A stretch of DNA of 64,000 bases from Porpolomopsis calyptriformis (GCA_951640195.1 OX621172.1:1488001-1552000); one strand, 5' to 3'; shown: positions 10,751 through 22,200, counted from the first letter of the stretch. Notes: generated by a model from the letters alone, not told the origin. Numbers and translations are program-made.

Positions 10751-10968
10751 TTCCTCGATATATTGACTTCATGACTTAGAGAGATGGAATATTCGCTAGC
10801 TAGTGAACCACTCAATAGTATTGCGATCGAGGACTTGTAACCTGCCATAATGCATTGCTACACACTGTTTTTCATTCCAAAGTCTTTCTTTCAATTTTTA
10901 GAAACAGAAATACAATTTTAAAAGAAGAAAAGACTAAAGGCTACAAAAATTATACAAGACAAGTAAAT

Positions 10969-12622
10969 CTACAATTGGTCCAAGACCATTTCCTCTTCCT
11001 TCTCTTCTAATCCCCTTAGAATCTCTTCAAGAATGATGATTTGCACCTTTACACATGCTTTCTCCTCTGCGATTGCCACCAACACCTCTCATGACTTGTC
11101 TTCATTGGCAGCCATCACCTTCACCTTCCCTTTCCAACCCACGATTGGCTGCATCATTTCCTTCGAACTCTTGCCCATCATCTCCTCCTCAAAAGGCGGC
11201 GTCTCATTGATATAGACAATTGGACCTATAAAAAGAAAAGATTAAAAAGAAAAACAAATGATAGAAAAAGAATTACTTATGAGACATAGCCCTTGCCGAC
11301 TTTCGAACTCCCTTCAATTCTCCTACTGTCACCAACTTGTTCGCACCCTTTGATTCCACCTTGGGCTACGGCTTGAACTTCTTGCCCAGCCATGTTTCCC
11401 CCTTCCAATAACACCTGCACTTATCCATTACGCACTTGATGCATAATGGATTGGTGGGGTCGATTTCACATTCCATGCCAACCTTTTCGCAAAAATCACA
11501 CTGCAAAATAAAGAAGTCCATTAGTAAAACAAAAATAAGAGAATAGAAAAAGAAAAACTTACCTTGCCCTCAACTGGGCACAAAGTCTCCTCTATCACCT
11601 TTTGCTTGCAGTACTCCTGTGTCGTTATCACCAGAAGGGACTGACCCTTCTCTGCCATCCTCTCCTGGTAGGCTACCTTCGACCACTTGACCAGTTCTTC
11701 TGCAGTTAGCGATTGCGCTGCTGCCGCTGATTCATCTTCGTCAACCAGGGGCTCATGCCCCTCCTCCATCATCTCCATCATCACCCCTATCATGTCTGGC
11801 ATATCTGCCAACACCTCTGCTACCTTTGTTCCACTTTCGCCTACTACCTTTTCCATTTCTCAATGGAACTCCTCCTTGTCAATTTTACTGTCCAGAAGCA
11901 GCTGGAGGAGCCTCGCATAGGTCTCCTCCACCCGCTTCCAGTCCTCCACGTCCCACGCCTCCCATTCCTCCCATACCTCTCATTCTCGTTTCTCTCACTC
12001 CTCTCATTCCAACCTCTCAACCTGCTCCTACTCCTCTTGCTTCTCTCATTCCTCTCATTCCTTGTGTTCCACCTACTCTCATTCTTCTCGCACCTCTCAC
12101 TTGACTCATTCCACCTCTGCCCTCTCCCTTGCCTCACGTTCCTCTTCCACCCTTCGCTCTCACTCTACCCTCTCCACCTCCACTTTCTCCTTGACCTCCC
12201 GATGTACCACCTCTGCCAACCTTGGCATCAGCAGCTCCCCTACCTACTCCAACCACCCTCATTCTTCAAAAGCGTTGAAGGTCTCGCAGGCCTCCTTTTG
12301 CCATGCAACAACCTCGTCATCCATCGATGTTTCCTTCAGGGCCTTTATGACCCAATTATATGCAATCTAAAAAAAAGATGGATTAGCGAAGAAAAATGAT
12401 TAAAAATATGAGACTTACCAACAACTTGCAAAACTGTTTCCCCCAGACTTTATAGTCTTTGGGTTCAGCAACCCCATCTGGAAGTGTCCTCATTTGGTCA
12501 CAAATCTTCTGCTTCGCGATAGTAATAATGTTCTTCAACATTTTTTGAATGGCTTGACATAGATTCTTAACGTCATGGTATGCAGTTGTGTAGACAGTCA
12601 TGTCTGAAGATGAATGTGACAC
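10969..12622 (-). pseudogene. Coiled-coil, Cys-rich gene of unknown function (copy 1), decayed
   Basis: Exon 1 (12622-12419) runs from MSHSSSDMTVYTTAYHD to FCKLL. A GTAAGT donor, a 52-bp intron (12418-12367) and exon 2 (from 12366) follow, then an intron at 11562-11501. Exon 2 is a long Glu/Arg-rich stretch that would be coiled coil but is broken about 15 times by TGA or TAG where CGA or CAG fits (TGA-GAG runs). Exon 3 (11500-11277) holds a Cys-rich motif, C-x2-C-x6-C-x8-C-x2-C-x4-C-x-C, that could bind zinc, then a TAG. A last acidic exon ends near 10969. The gene at 22658-24000 has the same plan (start exon, Glu-rich coiled coil, Cys-rich exon after the intron), and both have TCACGTGA upstream. 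I do not know a function; these look like members of one repeated family. Confidence 0.55.
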
Positions 12623-12664
12623 ACTGGTTACACTTATAAATGCACCTTGGCAATTACTAGCAAA

Positions 12665-12672
12665 TCACGTGA
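12665..12672 (-). promoter_or_regulatory. TCACGTGA palindrome upstream of copy 1 Cys-rich gene
   Basis: The E-box palindrome TCACGTGA (within ATCACGTGAT) lies 43 bp upstream of the ATG at 12622. The related gene on the plus strand has TCACGTGATT at 22581-22590, 68 bp upstream of its ATG. A shared CACGTG core suggests a common bHLH-type control site, inferred from two copies only. Confidence 0.4.
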
Positions 12673-12709
12673 TTGACTAAGGACAGTCAACATTTCAGTG
12701 AGGAGGAGA

Positions 12710-13317
12710 TGATATGACCCCTCCATCCCCTGAGCACCATATATTCAACTATATGAATACTAGATGCCTATCAAGTCCTTCGAATATGAACACGAACCCT
12801 GTGAATGCCCCTGATAGCTCCCGAACATCCTGAACGAGTTCAAGAATCATTGAACTCTCTGAACGTGATCGAAGCTTTCCAAACGTGAATGAAAGTTTGT
12901 ATATCAAAGGGAAGACACTATTCAAAGGCATTATTTCTCTTCTATTTCTCCCTTTTCATTCAACTTCATCATTCTTATTCACTACTTTCCCTTTAGATCA
13001 TTAGAGAGGCTCCCCTTTTATTATATACATTTAAAGGGATCCTTGTACTAGAAGATATATATACTGTATGTTGTAGCTAGTGATCCAACAAGTTAGATAT
13101 TTGCTTCTCTCTTGCTCTCGAGTCTAGATCTTCTAAGACTTCCTCTCGACTTCCTCTTTCGATCTTCCAATTCTCCTGATCCCCTGGTCAATCTCATTTG
13201 CGAACGATCGAAGACTCCCTTTCCTTGATCATTGATCATAGACTGTGTTGAGACTCTTTATAGTCATCCTTGCACCTTGTTCTGTGTTCAGTTCTCATAC
13301 ACAAAGCAGACATATCA
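12710..13317 (+). repeat. Family D LTR, copy 1
   Basis: This is a 608-bp LTR-like repeat starting TGATATGAC and ending CATATCA, so its ends are short inverted repeats. It matches 18905-19471 (same strand) and 57062-57670 (opposite strand) along its length, including the shared TATATATACTGTATG stretch. No internal retroelement sequence adjoins it and the flanking 5-mers (GGAGA, CTGTT) do not match, so this copy is a solo LTR whose target duplication is lost or that sits at a rearrangement. Confidence 0.75.
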
Positions 13318-13363
13318 CTGTTCTGCTCTCTCGAGGGGTCACCTGCGCTATTGTGACAAACGA

Positions 13364-14413
13364 TCACACGAGGTCAAGAGCCTCATTATTGCCTGATCCT
13401 TGGGCTTGCATGAACAGAGTGCGCCATTGGCGTGCGGTGACTGGGTATCCACAGTCATCTGCAGATTGTGTTCCACACAGAGGGGGTAATCCCAATGCTT
13501 CGTTTCGTCGCGCTGCTTCAGTGCTTGCACCAACCTGGATAGTCTGGTCAATGGGTGAGTAGTGGGCCCCAGCAGGGATGCTGGGCCAAGCAGTGATGGT
13601 TGAGCACTTCTTGCACTGTTTGATCATCTCGCTACTAGGGCCAGATTGATTATTCTCTCCTGGGTCTGGGAGGTTTGGGAACTCGACATATGAGTTAGGT
13701 TGAAGGCGAGCCTTCAGTTCCTTGTTCTCTCGAATCAGTTGGGGGAAGTGTCTCTTGATGTACGTGTTATCCTCCTTGTCGAGGTTTTTGAACATCAGGC
13801 TACAGCCCGCTAACTCATTATCTGAGTATGGATTGAAGTGTTCCATATTGGCTCTTCATCAAGCCTCCTCGTCAGTTTCCCTTTCTTTGCCCTGGTCTTG
13901 AGCAGAGGAAGTCTTGGTCACAGGGCTGGCTGCTCTTGTGTATTCTGACAATTGCAAATGTGATCCCTCAGTATGGGAGCGCTTGCACTTTCCTAGTGAT
14001 TTAGCTTCGCTAGTGTTGTTAGATTTATTCAGCTTGGCTATGAGCTGATTGGCTTTATTAAGCTCATCCTGAGTTCTTTCATAATAAGCACCATAGTAGT
14101 CACCATCATCTTGAGCCTTCTCGAGTGAGACGGTGAGGTTTCAGATCTTGGCAATGAGTTCCTCTTAGTGTGCCTTCCAGCAGTTATCAAATGCCTCTTT
14201 CAATGAGGCGTCTTCATTTACGCTGTCTTTGATGACATGCATTATGTAGTCTTTGCAGACTTTACACCTCCAGTGACTGGAGTGTATCGCGACATTGATA
14301 GTGCTGTTACATACCCATATTTTCGGGGGTAACTCTGATGAGTTACTTGTGTTTTGTCAAGAGTGGTGCTTTCTCTCCCCTTCAGAAGAGGGCCCATGCC
14401 ATGTCTGGCACAG
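13364..14413 (-). pseudogene. Decayed coiled-coil gene of unknown function
   Basis: The minus-strand frame includes SSHWRCKVCKDYIMHVIKD near 14265, a charged helical part (EELIAKI-x-NLTVSLEKAQDDGDYY, then ERTQDELNKANQLIAKLNK), a Ser/Thr-rich linker, and a 160-codon open stretch from 13846 to 13364 (MEHFNPYSDNELAG to NEALDLV). Stops in between are TAA and TGA at likely Gln and Arg codons. A CxxC pair sits at each end (RCKVC; QCKKC). The 3' end abuts the D LTR at 13317 and the 5' end abuts the family E LTR at 14414, so both ends may be cut off. No function recognised. Confidence 0.45.
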
Positions 14414-14957
14414 TGTAGAAGGTGTGAGGGATCTTGAGGAAGATTCCTCTTGTTCATCCAAGGGGTATCGGAACACGTAGGAACTAATTCAGTAATCAGA
14501 TGATGATGGACAGGGGTTTCAAGCTTATGAAGGCTTGATATATTGGATAGGAAGGGAAAGTATGTATTGGGGAAGATGTGTCTGTCTTATTTAGTGATTA
14601 TCTACTTGATATATATAGAGGAGGTGAATAAAGTAACTTTCTTTGTAGGTATGTGTACAAAGGATAGTTCCTTTGTGAGAGTATGTGAGTGGGAATTAGG
14701 TAGATAGATGAAAGGAAGATAGGATAAGGTAGATAAGATAAGGAAAACAAACAAAAGAGACTTTCCAATTGGTTGGAGGTGTTTCCAAAGGAGTTTGTGT
14801 TTTTGGAAGTCTTCTAGTTAGAGGTGGACATTTTTGGAATGTTTATTGGAAAGTTGGAAGGGTTGGGTCTTTGGGATATGTGTATATGGATTTGGTGAGG
14901 TTGAGCCCGTGTGTGATGGAAAGGTTTTCCATTCATAGGGAGTATGGATCTCCTACA
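14414..14957 (-). repeat. Family E LTR, copy 1 (solo)
   Basis: This 544-bp repeat, plus-strand ends TGTAGAAG and CTCCTACA, matches the 5' LTR of element F at 30022-30566 in the same orientation. No gypsy internal sequence adjoins it here. Compared with 30022-30566 it has TG or CA at many sites where the other keeps CG (for example TTGTG against TCGTG). The flanking pentamers CACAG and TGCCC do not match. Confidence 0.8.
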
Positions 14958-15313
14958 TGCCCGTTTTTATTTGTCCCTAAATGGGGGTCAGCCATCTGGG
15001 TTTGGCTGATGTTACCTTGCCCGAGGTCTATTGAAGGTCATTTTGACCATATTTCACCACAGGTCATTTTGACCTTAGCAAGACCTTTGAGAGGTCTGAA
15101 TCAAAGGTTTTTTTGATACCACAAAAAAAATGTTGAATTCATATGTATGTAAGGTTGACAGAGGGGTCCAGCGCAACATGAAGAATGGTACTTGAAGAGT
15201 GCAAAACAAGACACAAAAATGAAAGAGGGTAGAGAGTACAATAAATGGTGAATGATGTCAAAAAAAAGGATGGGGAGTAGTATATTCAAAAAGGCCGTGA
15301 GTCAACTAAAAAA
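14958..15313. other. Gene-free stretch between E LTR and cyclin gene
   Basis: I see no supported gene. It contains two short imperfect repeats of AGGTCATTTTGACC (near 15034 and 15061), which are palindromic, and an A-rich run near 15121. It would include the 3' untranslated part of the minus-strand cyclin gene. Confidence 0.5.
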
Positions 15314-15778
15314 TCAATCCGCCCCAACTTCATTCCAAATGGCAGCCTCAAATTCGGTAAGAATGGCGCCATCGATCTTGAGGTCCCAACCCAGAAAACG
15401 GCACATTTCACATTCCATCGTGTTGAGCTCCTGGAGAGTAAAGATGCCCCGGGTGAAATAGCACCAGGTGGCATTGGGGTAGGGGTCATCATACAGAATT
15501 TTTGACGCGATGATGAATGCAATGATGAATAAGCGGGGTCTGGAGGTGCTGTGGGGGGCAGGGATTCGAGTTTTGAGCTGATCAAGCAAAAGGAGGGCAG
15601 CAAAGATGGTGGAGGGGTGAAAGTTAGTGCTATGAATCATTTGGAAGATGAAAACGGCCAGGAAGGCCCTGGAATCAGGGGATATGGGGTTCTGGGAACC
15701 AGCGAAGTGAGAAGATATAAATTTGGTGCATAGGATAGAAAGGGAGCAGTTATTAATAGCAGTGTTAACAGTAGACAT
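15314..15778 (-). CDS. Cyclin N-terminal domain protein (Pcl-like)
   Basis: This is a single open frame of 154 codons from ATG 15778 (MSTVNTAINN) to a stop at 15314; an upstream in-frame ATG at 15850 would add 24 residues. The core is a cyclin box: FLAVFIFQMI, FAALLLLDQLKTRIP, then RPRLFIIAFIIASKILYDD, NATWCYFTRGIFT, and LNTMECEMCRFLGWDLKID. This order (conserved I-A-S-K, a W in the next helix, then L-x-x-x-E-x-x-x-L-x-x-L-x-W-x-L) is that of Pho85-type cyclins of fungi, which bind and direct a cyclin-dependent kinase. It is shorter than most such cyclins (usually over 200 residues), so it may be partial or lack flanking parts. Unlike its neighbours it has no internal stop. The stop codon of the large decayed gene upstream is 157 bp away on the same strand. 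Confidence 0.7.
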   Translation of the reverse strand: MSTVNTAINNCSLSILCTKFISSHFAGSQNPISPDSRAFLAVFIFQMIHSTNFHPSTIFAALLLLDQLKTRIPAPHSTSRPRLFIIAFIIASKILYDDPYPNATWCYFTRGIFTLQELNTMECEMCRFLGWDLKIDGAILTEFEAAIWNEVGAD

Positions 15779-15935
15779 AGTGGGTGAGGTACTCAAATGC
15801 TTATGTTGTTGCTCCAGCCAAACCCCAGACATTCGACACCACATCTCCAAGTTTCGGCATCCCTATCAAACCCTGAGGTGTGTCCTGTACCTGTATTTGG
15901 GTCAGAGTCTTCTCACCCTCTTTCTTTTTCCTCTC

Positions 15936-18900
15936 TCATGTTGCCTTGGCCTTTGCTGCAGTTGCAGCTCGCCTCATCGGTCCAGAAATACATAGCTCAG
16001 CAGCCAGTTCAGCATGCTTGGCCTCCCGGTTGTCAAGATATGGTTGTGGGGCTGTGAGACTTCGAGGGAGTATCTCATGGACCAGTTGAGCGTTGTGTAG
16101 AGCATGCATGTTTATAATATAGTTATCATTATTACTATGGTTGAGTATAGGTTGCATTTGTGTTGTCGCTTGTCTTTCTTGATGAACTGCTTGAGAACTC
16201 GAGGTGACTTGGCATTGCCTGGCAGAACAGTCATGTTGAGTATTGAATTTAAAGAGAACATCCTATTAATCATAAGCATTGATTACCTGAACAAACAAAA
16301 CACTGACTGATGGCTGAACAAGACAAGTTCTTTGTGCTCATAAAAGAACTGGCATGTTGAGATGAACATTTTTTTCCTCCATGACATGAAACTGCTCTAT
16401 CATGATAATAAATTGATTAGGCAAAGGATTTCTAGCAGCTAAAATCTGGAAGATGCGCCCAGAAGTCACCAATTCCTGTGGATAAATGAGTTGTGAGAGA
16501 GAAAGACATTGAGACGACCTACTTTTTCTTTGAAGAACACCCACGAACCTTGGAAGCAAATGTCCGAGGATTGAGCAACAACATACTTGCAGGTCAACCA
16601 GATTTGTCCAGCACCAAAATCATCCAGTTCTCGGGTCCAGAGATGTGAGAGGGCCTCTTGCCATAGCCCTTGAAACTCTTTCCCTTGTGGATGTTGCTTG
16701 ACAGCACCTGTGCCAGTCAAGCCAGAGCATCAACACGAGTAACAACAAAGCACTTACCTTTAACAATGGTATCTGGACAAACCCAACTGAGCCGCCGTTG
16801 TAGCTGTTTGTGGTCCCAAAGGAAGTTCCGTATCCTTTTCCCTGCTTGAACATATTCGCCATCTAACGCTTTCCACCAGCCCCCACTCACTTGATGCTTG
16901 AAACGTTCCATATCAGCCAAGGTCGCTGCAATGTCACGACTTGGTGCACTGTGGTTTGATAAGACGCTACACATACGAAAGACTGAATTCCAGCATTCGA
17001 AGATTTCTGTTGAGTACAAGATGGCCAGGCCATGGCACCGAATATCTTCAACTAGATGTGACAGGATGTGAAGTTTGAGTTTGACCAAGATCCGGCGAGG
17101 ATCAAAGATGGCCCATATGTCAAGCAAGTTGTCGATTAGAATCTTGAGATCTGCCTGTATATATTCATATCAATAACGACGTTGAGATTGCCAGAATGGT
17201 GTGTACCAAGTATGACAGCATATTTTTAATTTTGTGGTACCAAAGTAGTGCTCCGAGCTTGCCTGTTGCTTTCCACAAATCAAAGATCACGTCAGTACAC
17301 AGCCCACCATGGAGGTGAAAGACTACAAGTTGCTGAAGAGATTTGAAATGCTTTCCAATAAGAGCATTCTTGTACTGGATAATGTATTGAGATCGAAGGG
17401 ATGATATTGAAAGACCATTGAGGGATGATGAATCTAAACAAACACTGAACAAGTTGAGCTTTTTGTTATCCCACCCCTTGTTTGTTTCGTAAAACACATA
17501 TTTGTCATTACCAAGAAGATATGTGTGAAGGATTTCACACATTGCATTGCAATGAGGATCAACGCCTATTCATGCGATTGTAAGTGAAATCTAATCGGAG
17601 GGATGGGAAAACATACCGTCTGCTCTCAAAAGAGAGTTATAATGATCACCAGGTCGGAGATCAGCATGAGCGACTTTGGAAGAAAGCATAAGAAAAGGGT
17701 AGAGTGGTCTAAAAAGACAGATGACTTGCGGGGTCCAAGTGGTGGCATACAATTATTCTGAGGTAGTTGCTGAAGCACCCAGTTATAGAGTTCGCATTGA
17801 ATCTGGCATTTTATTTCATTTTTGATAGCCTCCCGATCAGATCCTTTCAGCTTGGGATCAAGGAGCCGGACATCTCGTGTTTGGTCATCAGTAATGCGAA
17901 CCCGCTGCTGTTCCCAGGCCTTGTCAATTAGCTGCTTGATCCAGTATGTCGCAATGGTATCTTTCACGCCAGTAGTTACTTGAATTTTCTGGACTGACTC
18001 CTGCACACTGAGACATGCAGCTTTAAATTGATCAGTTATGATTCATATTGTGTCTTCAGGTTTACGATATATACCAGGCTATAGCATCTCATAATGAGTT
18101 GTTCAAAGCAATAAATACAAATGGAACACACCAAAAAGTGAGCTCTGTATCCTTTATCTGTCTCTCGTTGCATTTGTGAGCCTCCAATTATGTCATAACA
18201 ACAATTAAGATTGCCGTGGACACCAACATTTGAAGCCAATTCAGCCTGCTGAGGATTGTCAGCTGGAAGGACATGAGGTAAGACCCTGAAAAGGATCTCC
18301 TGCTCCAGAAGACCATCGTAGGCTGGATGCCATTTATCTTGTTTTCTGTGTCAAGTTAGTAGAGGAAATATCTGAGGAGATAGACACATACAAATCTCGC
18401 AATAATGCAGTCATTTGTTCATATGACGATGCATGTGGCAATGTTGATGAAAATTGAACGAAATATTCTTGTGTTAGTTTTTGATAGGGGAGGCTGGCAT
18501 TGGCAACATATATGTTAGTGTGTGGATTGAACTGTTTGCTCACATTTCCAGAAACATTGTCACACCAGGGCATGATACAGAGTGTGAACATGGGTCAACC
18601 TTTCACAATCTCACACAATGGATTGACTACAAATTTTGACCAGTGGGGAGCACTGTCTACAACGGGGAATCTTCTAAGACCAGATATACAGAGTGATTGG
18701 AAACCCTTACCAGCAAAATGTATATCGAAGCTATGCCTGAGATCGAGGACATTATATTGTAGTCTGCTTGTCTCGACTCATTGGATGTCACCATCGCAAA
18801 TGATAAAGACATTCATCTGTGAACGCTGATAAACATGTAAGAGATGAAAGAGAATATATACGTGCTTACGCTTGGAGAGAGCGTGACCTCATAGCATTCT

Positions 18901-20814
18901 GCGTTGATACAACTCCTCCGTCCCCTGAGCACCGTATATTCAACTATACGAATACTAGATGCCTATCAAGTCCTTCGAATACGAACTCGAACCCTCCGAA
19001 TGCTCCTGATAGCTCCCAAACGTCCCGAACGACTTCAAGAATCATCGAATGCTCCAAACGCGATTGAAGCTTTCCGAATGCGAATGAAAGTTTGTATATC
19101 AAAGGGAAGACACTATTCAAAGGCATCGGTTCTCTTCTATTTCTCCCTTTTCATTCGATTCCTTCATTCCCATTTACTACTTTTCCCTTAGAGCATTAGA
19201 GAGGCTCCCCTTTTATCATATACACTCAAAGGGATCCTTGTACTAGAAGATATATATACTGTATGTTGTAGCTAGTGATCTAACAAGTTAGATATTTGCT
19301 TCTCTCTCGCCCTCGAGTCTAGATCTTCTAAGACTTCCTCTCGATTTCCTCTTTCAACTTTCCGATCCTTCTGATTCCACGATTATTGATCATAGACTGT
19401 GTCGAGACTCTTTATAGTCATCCTCGCACCTTGTTCTGTGTTCGGTTCTCATACACAAAGCAGACGTATCAGCGTATACAATACCACTGGATGTGATCCA
19501 TCTTGAGGGTATGATGAAGCTTCCATCTGTAAGTTGCGCAAGCTCTTTGATAAAAAAATGGTGGTGAGGAGATTTATTCCAGTCTGCCCACATCGGTGAC
19601 AACTTGTCAACATCAAGTTCTTCAAGCCACTTTCCAGCCTGCCAGGACTCCACTATCGATGTTGAAACGTCTGGGTACACACGGATATGCTTGCGCATGA
19701 ATGGGTTCAACCAGTCCTATGCCAATCAATACAGTTTACCATCTCTATTTGCTGTATAATAATGTGAGATGACTTACCAGTGCCAACAAAGCAATGGGAT
19801 TGTTCATGAAAAAGATGTTTCCCAGTGCGGATGTGTGTTGTTCAGGCTTGATGTCCATCTCACTTGTCAATCTGGCTTGTGTTCGACGAAGAGCTGAAAA
19901 GGAAGGGACAGATGGGGTGCCGCATTCTCGCATGACCCACATGATGGCCTTGAGGTGGTCGTCAGACAGTTGCAGTCGAGGGAGGTTGTCAAGAAGATCG
20001 AGCATAAACATCTAAAGAGGGTATAATCAGGGCGAATCTTTGATTATCACTGATAAGAATTACCATTTTTGATCCATAGGGTGACCAGTCATGACTCCCT
20101 TCTTCTAGCATCCCTACATCTTCATTGTCACTTGTCTCGAGGCCTGCAAAGAAAATTAGCATGTGCAAATACCCAAATGTTCAAATCTCACCCATTTCAC
20201 GAAGCCCAGTGATGACGTCAGTAACTGTGGAATCCCCCCCCCCTTTCCTCCAATTCGAAGTCAAAATCTGTCTTCCCAAGGCTTGAACAGTTGTATTCAA
20301 GTGCATTGATTTGCTTCTCTAAGTCTTTCCGATTGTTATTCACTGGCAGAGTACCAGTGGAAAACAGGATTGCTTGACCATCTTCGCTAATGATTTCATT
20401 GTCGTATATGACCATTTGGTCAAAAATTTCCGATCTGTGAGTTTCCTCTGTCTGGCTTTCGGTGTTAGACATGGTGAACTCTTCCGCTATTGATAATTCT
20501 GACACAGTTTGTCCAATGTTGGAGAAGGGGTGCCTTTGGATCAATTTCATGCCAAAACGCGATGCAAAAATTGATGAGTTCAAGGCTGTTCAGTGTGTGT
20601 TTGAAGTCCTGTGTCTTGAGATACTGCTCCATGTAATGACTTTATCACCCAGATAATATTCGGTGCATGGGAGGCATTTAATGTGTCGGCCATCACCAGG
20701 AATATCCTGAAAGCCTATAGGGTTTCATGTCATATCGTGAATTCAAACGGAGGGCCTTCTCACATTCTCTAACTTCTGTGGAACGGACTGCAGGCATTTG
20801 TGACAATTGGACAT
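15936..20814 (-). pseudogene. Large multi-exon gene of an expanded Agaricomycete family, decayed
   Basis: The predicted start is ATG 20814 (MSNCHKCLQ), giving an N-terminal pair of CxxC motifs split by a short intron (HKC, then IKCLPC). Exons then give MFMLDLLDNLPRLQLSDDH near 20011, IRVYPDVSTSIVESWQAG and DELAQL-type ELAQLTDGSFIIPSRWI near 19550, DNVSGNVSKQFNPHTNIYVA near 18560, QKLTQEYFVQFSSTLPHASS, NVGVHGNLNCC near 18220, DTIATYWIKQLID near 17950, SLRSQYIIQYKNALIGKHFK near 17390, STEIFECWNSVFRMCSVLS near 17000, and the C-terminus SLTAPQPYLDNREAKHAEL ending at 15936. I know close relatives as very numerous unnamed genes in mushroom genomes; they behave like mobile DNA, but I recognise no KDZ or Plavaka transposase motifs. 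Introns are short with GT-AG ends. The D LTR at 18905-19471 splits an exon and some TGA stops occur. A smaller gene starts divergently 89 bp away. Confidence 0.6.
18905..19471 (+). repeat. Family D LTR, copy 2, inserted in an exon
   Basis: This is a 567-bp solo LTR, TGATACAAC to GTATCA, flanked by GCGT on both sides (18901-18904 and 19472-19475), a 4-bp target duplication. It sits inside an exon of the large minus-strand gene. Removing the LTR and one GCGT rejoins the frame (SSGIVYA then ECYEVTL), so the insertion is later than the gene. It matches copies at 12710-13317 and 57062-57670. Confidence 0.9.
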
Positions 20815-20903
20815 GGCGGTTTGGATTGGATGTGGAGTTCAATCACACAATTTTTCTCATTAAGTTCATTTTTTTTCCATCTCTCCATCCCACCATCTTC
20901 TCA
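20815..20903. promoter_or_regulatory. 89-bp divergent intergenic region
   Basis: This is the whole space between the ATG of the large minus-strand gene (20814) and the ATG of the plus-strand gene (20904). It is AT- and pyrimidine-rich (long T and CT runs on the plus strand) with no clear TATA box. Such a short spacer implies a shared bidirectional promoter, so the two genes were probably kept together. Confidence 0.5.
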
Positions 20904-22200
20904 ATGGACATTACCCTGAGTCCCCCCAGTTCTCCTCCCTTTCCATGTGCACAGTGTCCACACAGCCCAACCAGTACAACTGATCTGCTTTCAACTGCCA
21001 GTTTTTCAACTTTCAACCTCGACGGCTCACAAGAACAAGCTGTTGGCGCAAGTTCAATCAACTCTGAAACTCCCGTTCGCCCCCAAGGGTACGTGTGTGG
21101 ATGTCCATGCCGACAGAAATGGCGGGTAGAAGATATTGCCCAATTTGTTGATAGCGCAGCGAAGAAACTCAAACTCAACCCTGGAGGGAAACAATCACTC
21201 GATGAATATGTAAAGGTATGTAGACTCACCTTCGTTCATTTGTATCACATGTCACAGTTGAACATAGGTATCTGACTCCGAATGAGAAATTATTCTCACT
21301 GCCGCAATCTTCAAGTGTCTTGAGAACTTTCATGAGACAAAAGTCTCGACCACCATGGCTTATACCATCCCTGATGATATGAAGGTGAGAGACTCATACA
21401 CGGAAGAGTTTAGATTGACAATCACCCACGATTTAGGCATTTATTAACAGGCAGACATTCCTTATCATGGTCTCCCCGACTTTGGGAGCCTATCTCCTGC
21501 ACGATCGCCCTGTAAAGTTCTTGATAGTGTGTCATCTATTATACCAACTCCTATACAATGTGAATGCAAATGTGAACGCAGAAAAAGTCAGAATTGACAT
21601 TTGGTTCCATTACAGCCGACGCGGTGAAAAAGCATGCGATCACGCAACACATTAAAGACAAGTTCACAGACCGTCATTGTTCCATCAAATCTGAGGGACG
21701 TGGACAGTGTCGCATTCCGTCCTGAGCACGATACTGACATTGAGATATAGATCATGGCCTCACTTGGAAAAATAGATCCCGCCGAATCAACTGCCTCAAT
21801 ATCGCAGAATTGTGCGAGAAGATCCTCAAGTTGATTTCTGGCCATGATGTCATCGCCACAGCCCAAATGGCTGGAAGATTGGCGCTCTTGGTGAGTCTTC
21901 AGACATTTTATTGATCCCCAACTCATCAATCCCCAGCATCGTGTTCTTGCCCACTTGAATGCCGTTGGTGAGATGAAAACCTTCTGGAAAGATGTCGACA
22001 ACAAGCTTGAAGGGATCAGAAATTTGCATGAGACTGAAAAAATGAGGTCCCGGTGAGTCCGCGCCCTTTTCATACAACATTTGGCTTACATATGTCTCAG
22101 CATTATCAAAAAGGTACTTGATAAGGACTTGAAGATTTACGGGGACATCAACATGGAAACAATGCCTGCAACTGAAAAAGACCCGGTCGACATGGAGTGA
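20904..22200 (+). pseudogene. Multi-exon gene divergent from the large gene, lightly decayed
   Basis: Exon 1 (20904-21215) encodes MDITLSPPSSPPFPCAQCP, a low-complexity Ser/Thr part, then VCGCPCRQKWRVEDIAQFVD. Exon 2 (21268-21384) continues VSDSE-stop-EIILTAAIFKCLENFHE with one TGA at a likely Arg codon. Exon 3 starts at 21437 (AFINRQTFLIMVSPTLGAYL). Later exons give DAVKKHAITQHIKDKFTD, then LTWKNRSRRINCLNIAELCE, KILKLISGHDVIATAQMAGR, HRVLAHLNAVGEMKTFWKDV and a final exon ending TGA 22200. The phase at the exon 3/4 junction does not close with the obvious sites, so a second lesion is possible. The helical C-terminal half resembles unnamed fungal proteins. It has two CxxC-like pairs (CAQC; CGCPC). 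Function unknown; it shares its promoter region with the large gene. Confidence 0.5.

Noticed and set aside
11755..12399. Long plus-strand Leu/Pro/Ser-rich open frames at 11755-12399
   Set aside because: They are antisense shadows of the Glu/Arg-rich coiled-coil exon on the minus strand, which has proper splice sites.
12710..13317. Terminal inverted repeat DNA transposon for family D
   Set aside because: The inverted ends are only 5-7 bp, copies contain a TATA-like region and no transposase, and one copy has a 4-bp duplication with TG...CA ends, which fits LTRs better.
14769..15116. Open frame across the E LTR end at 14769-15116
   Set aside because: It spans the LTR boundary and has no recognisable protein feature or relative in the window.
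15936..20814. KDZ or Plavaka transposase for the large minus-strand gene
   Set aside because: Both families are common in Agaricomycetes, but I see none of their hallmark motifs (for example a YDIACQ-type box) in any exon. The family is recognised only as an expanded unnamed one.
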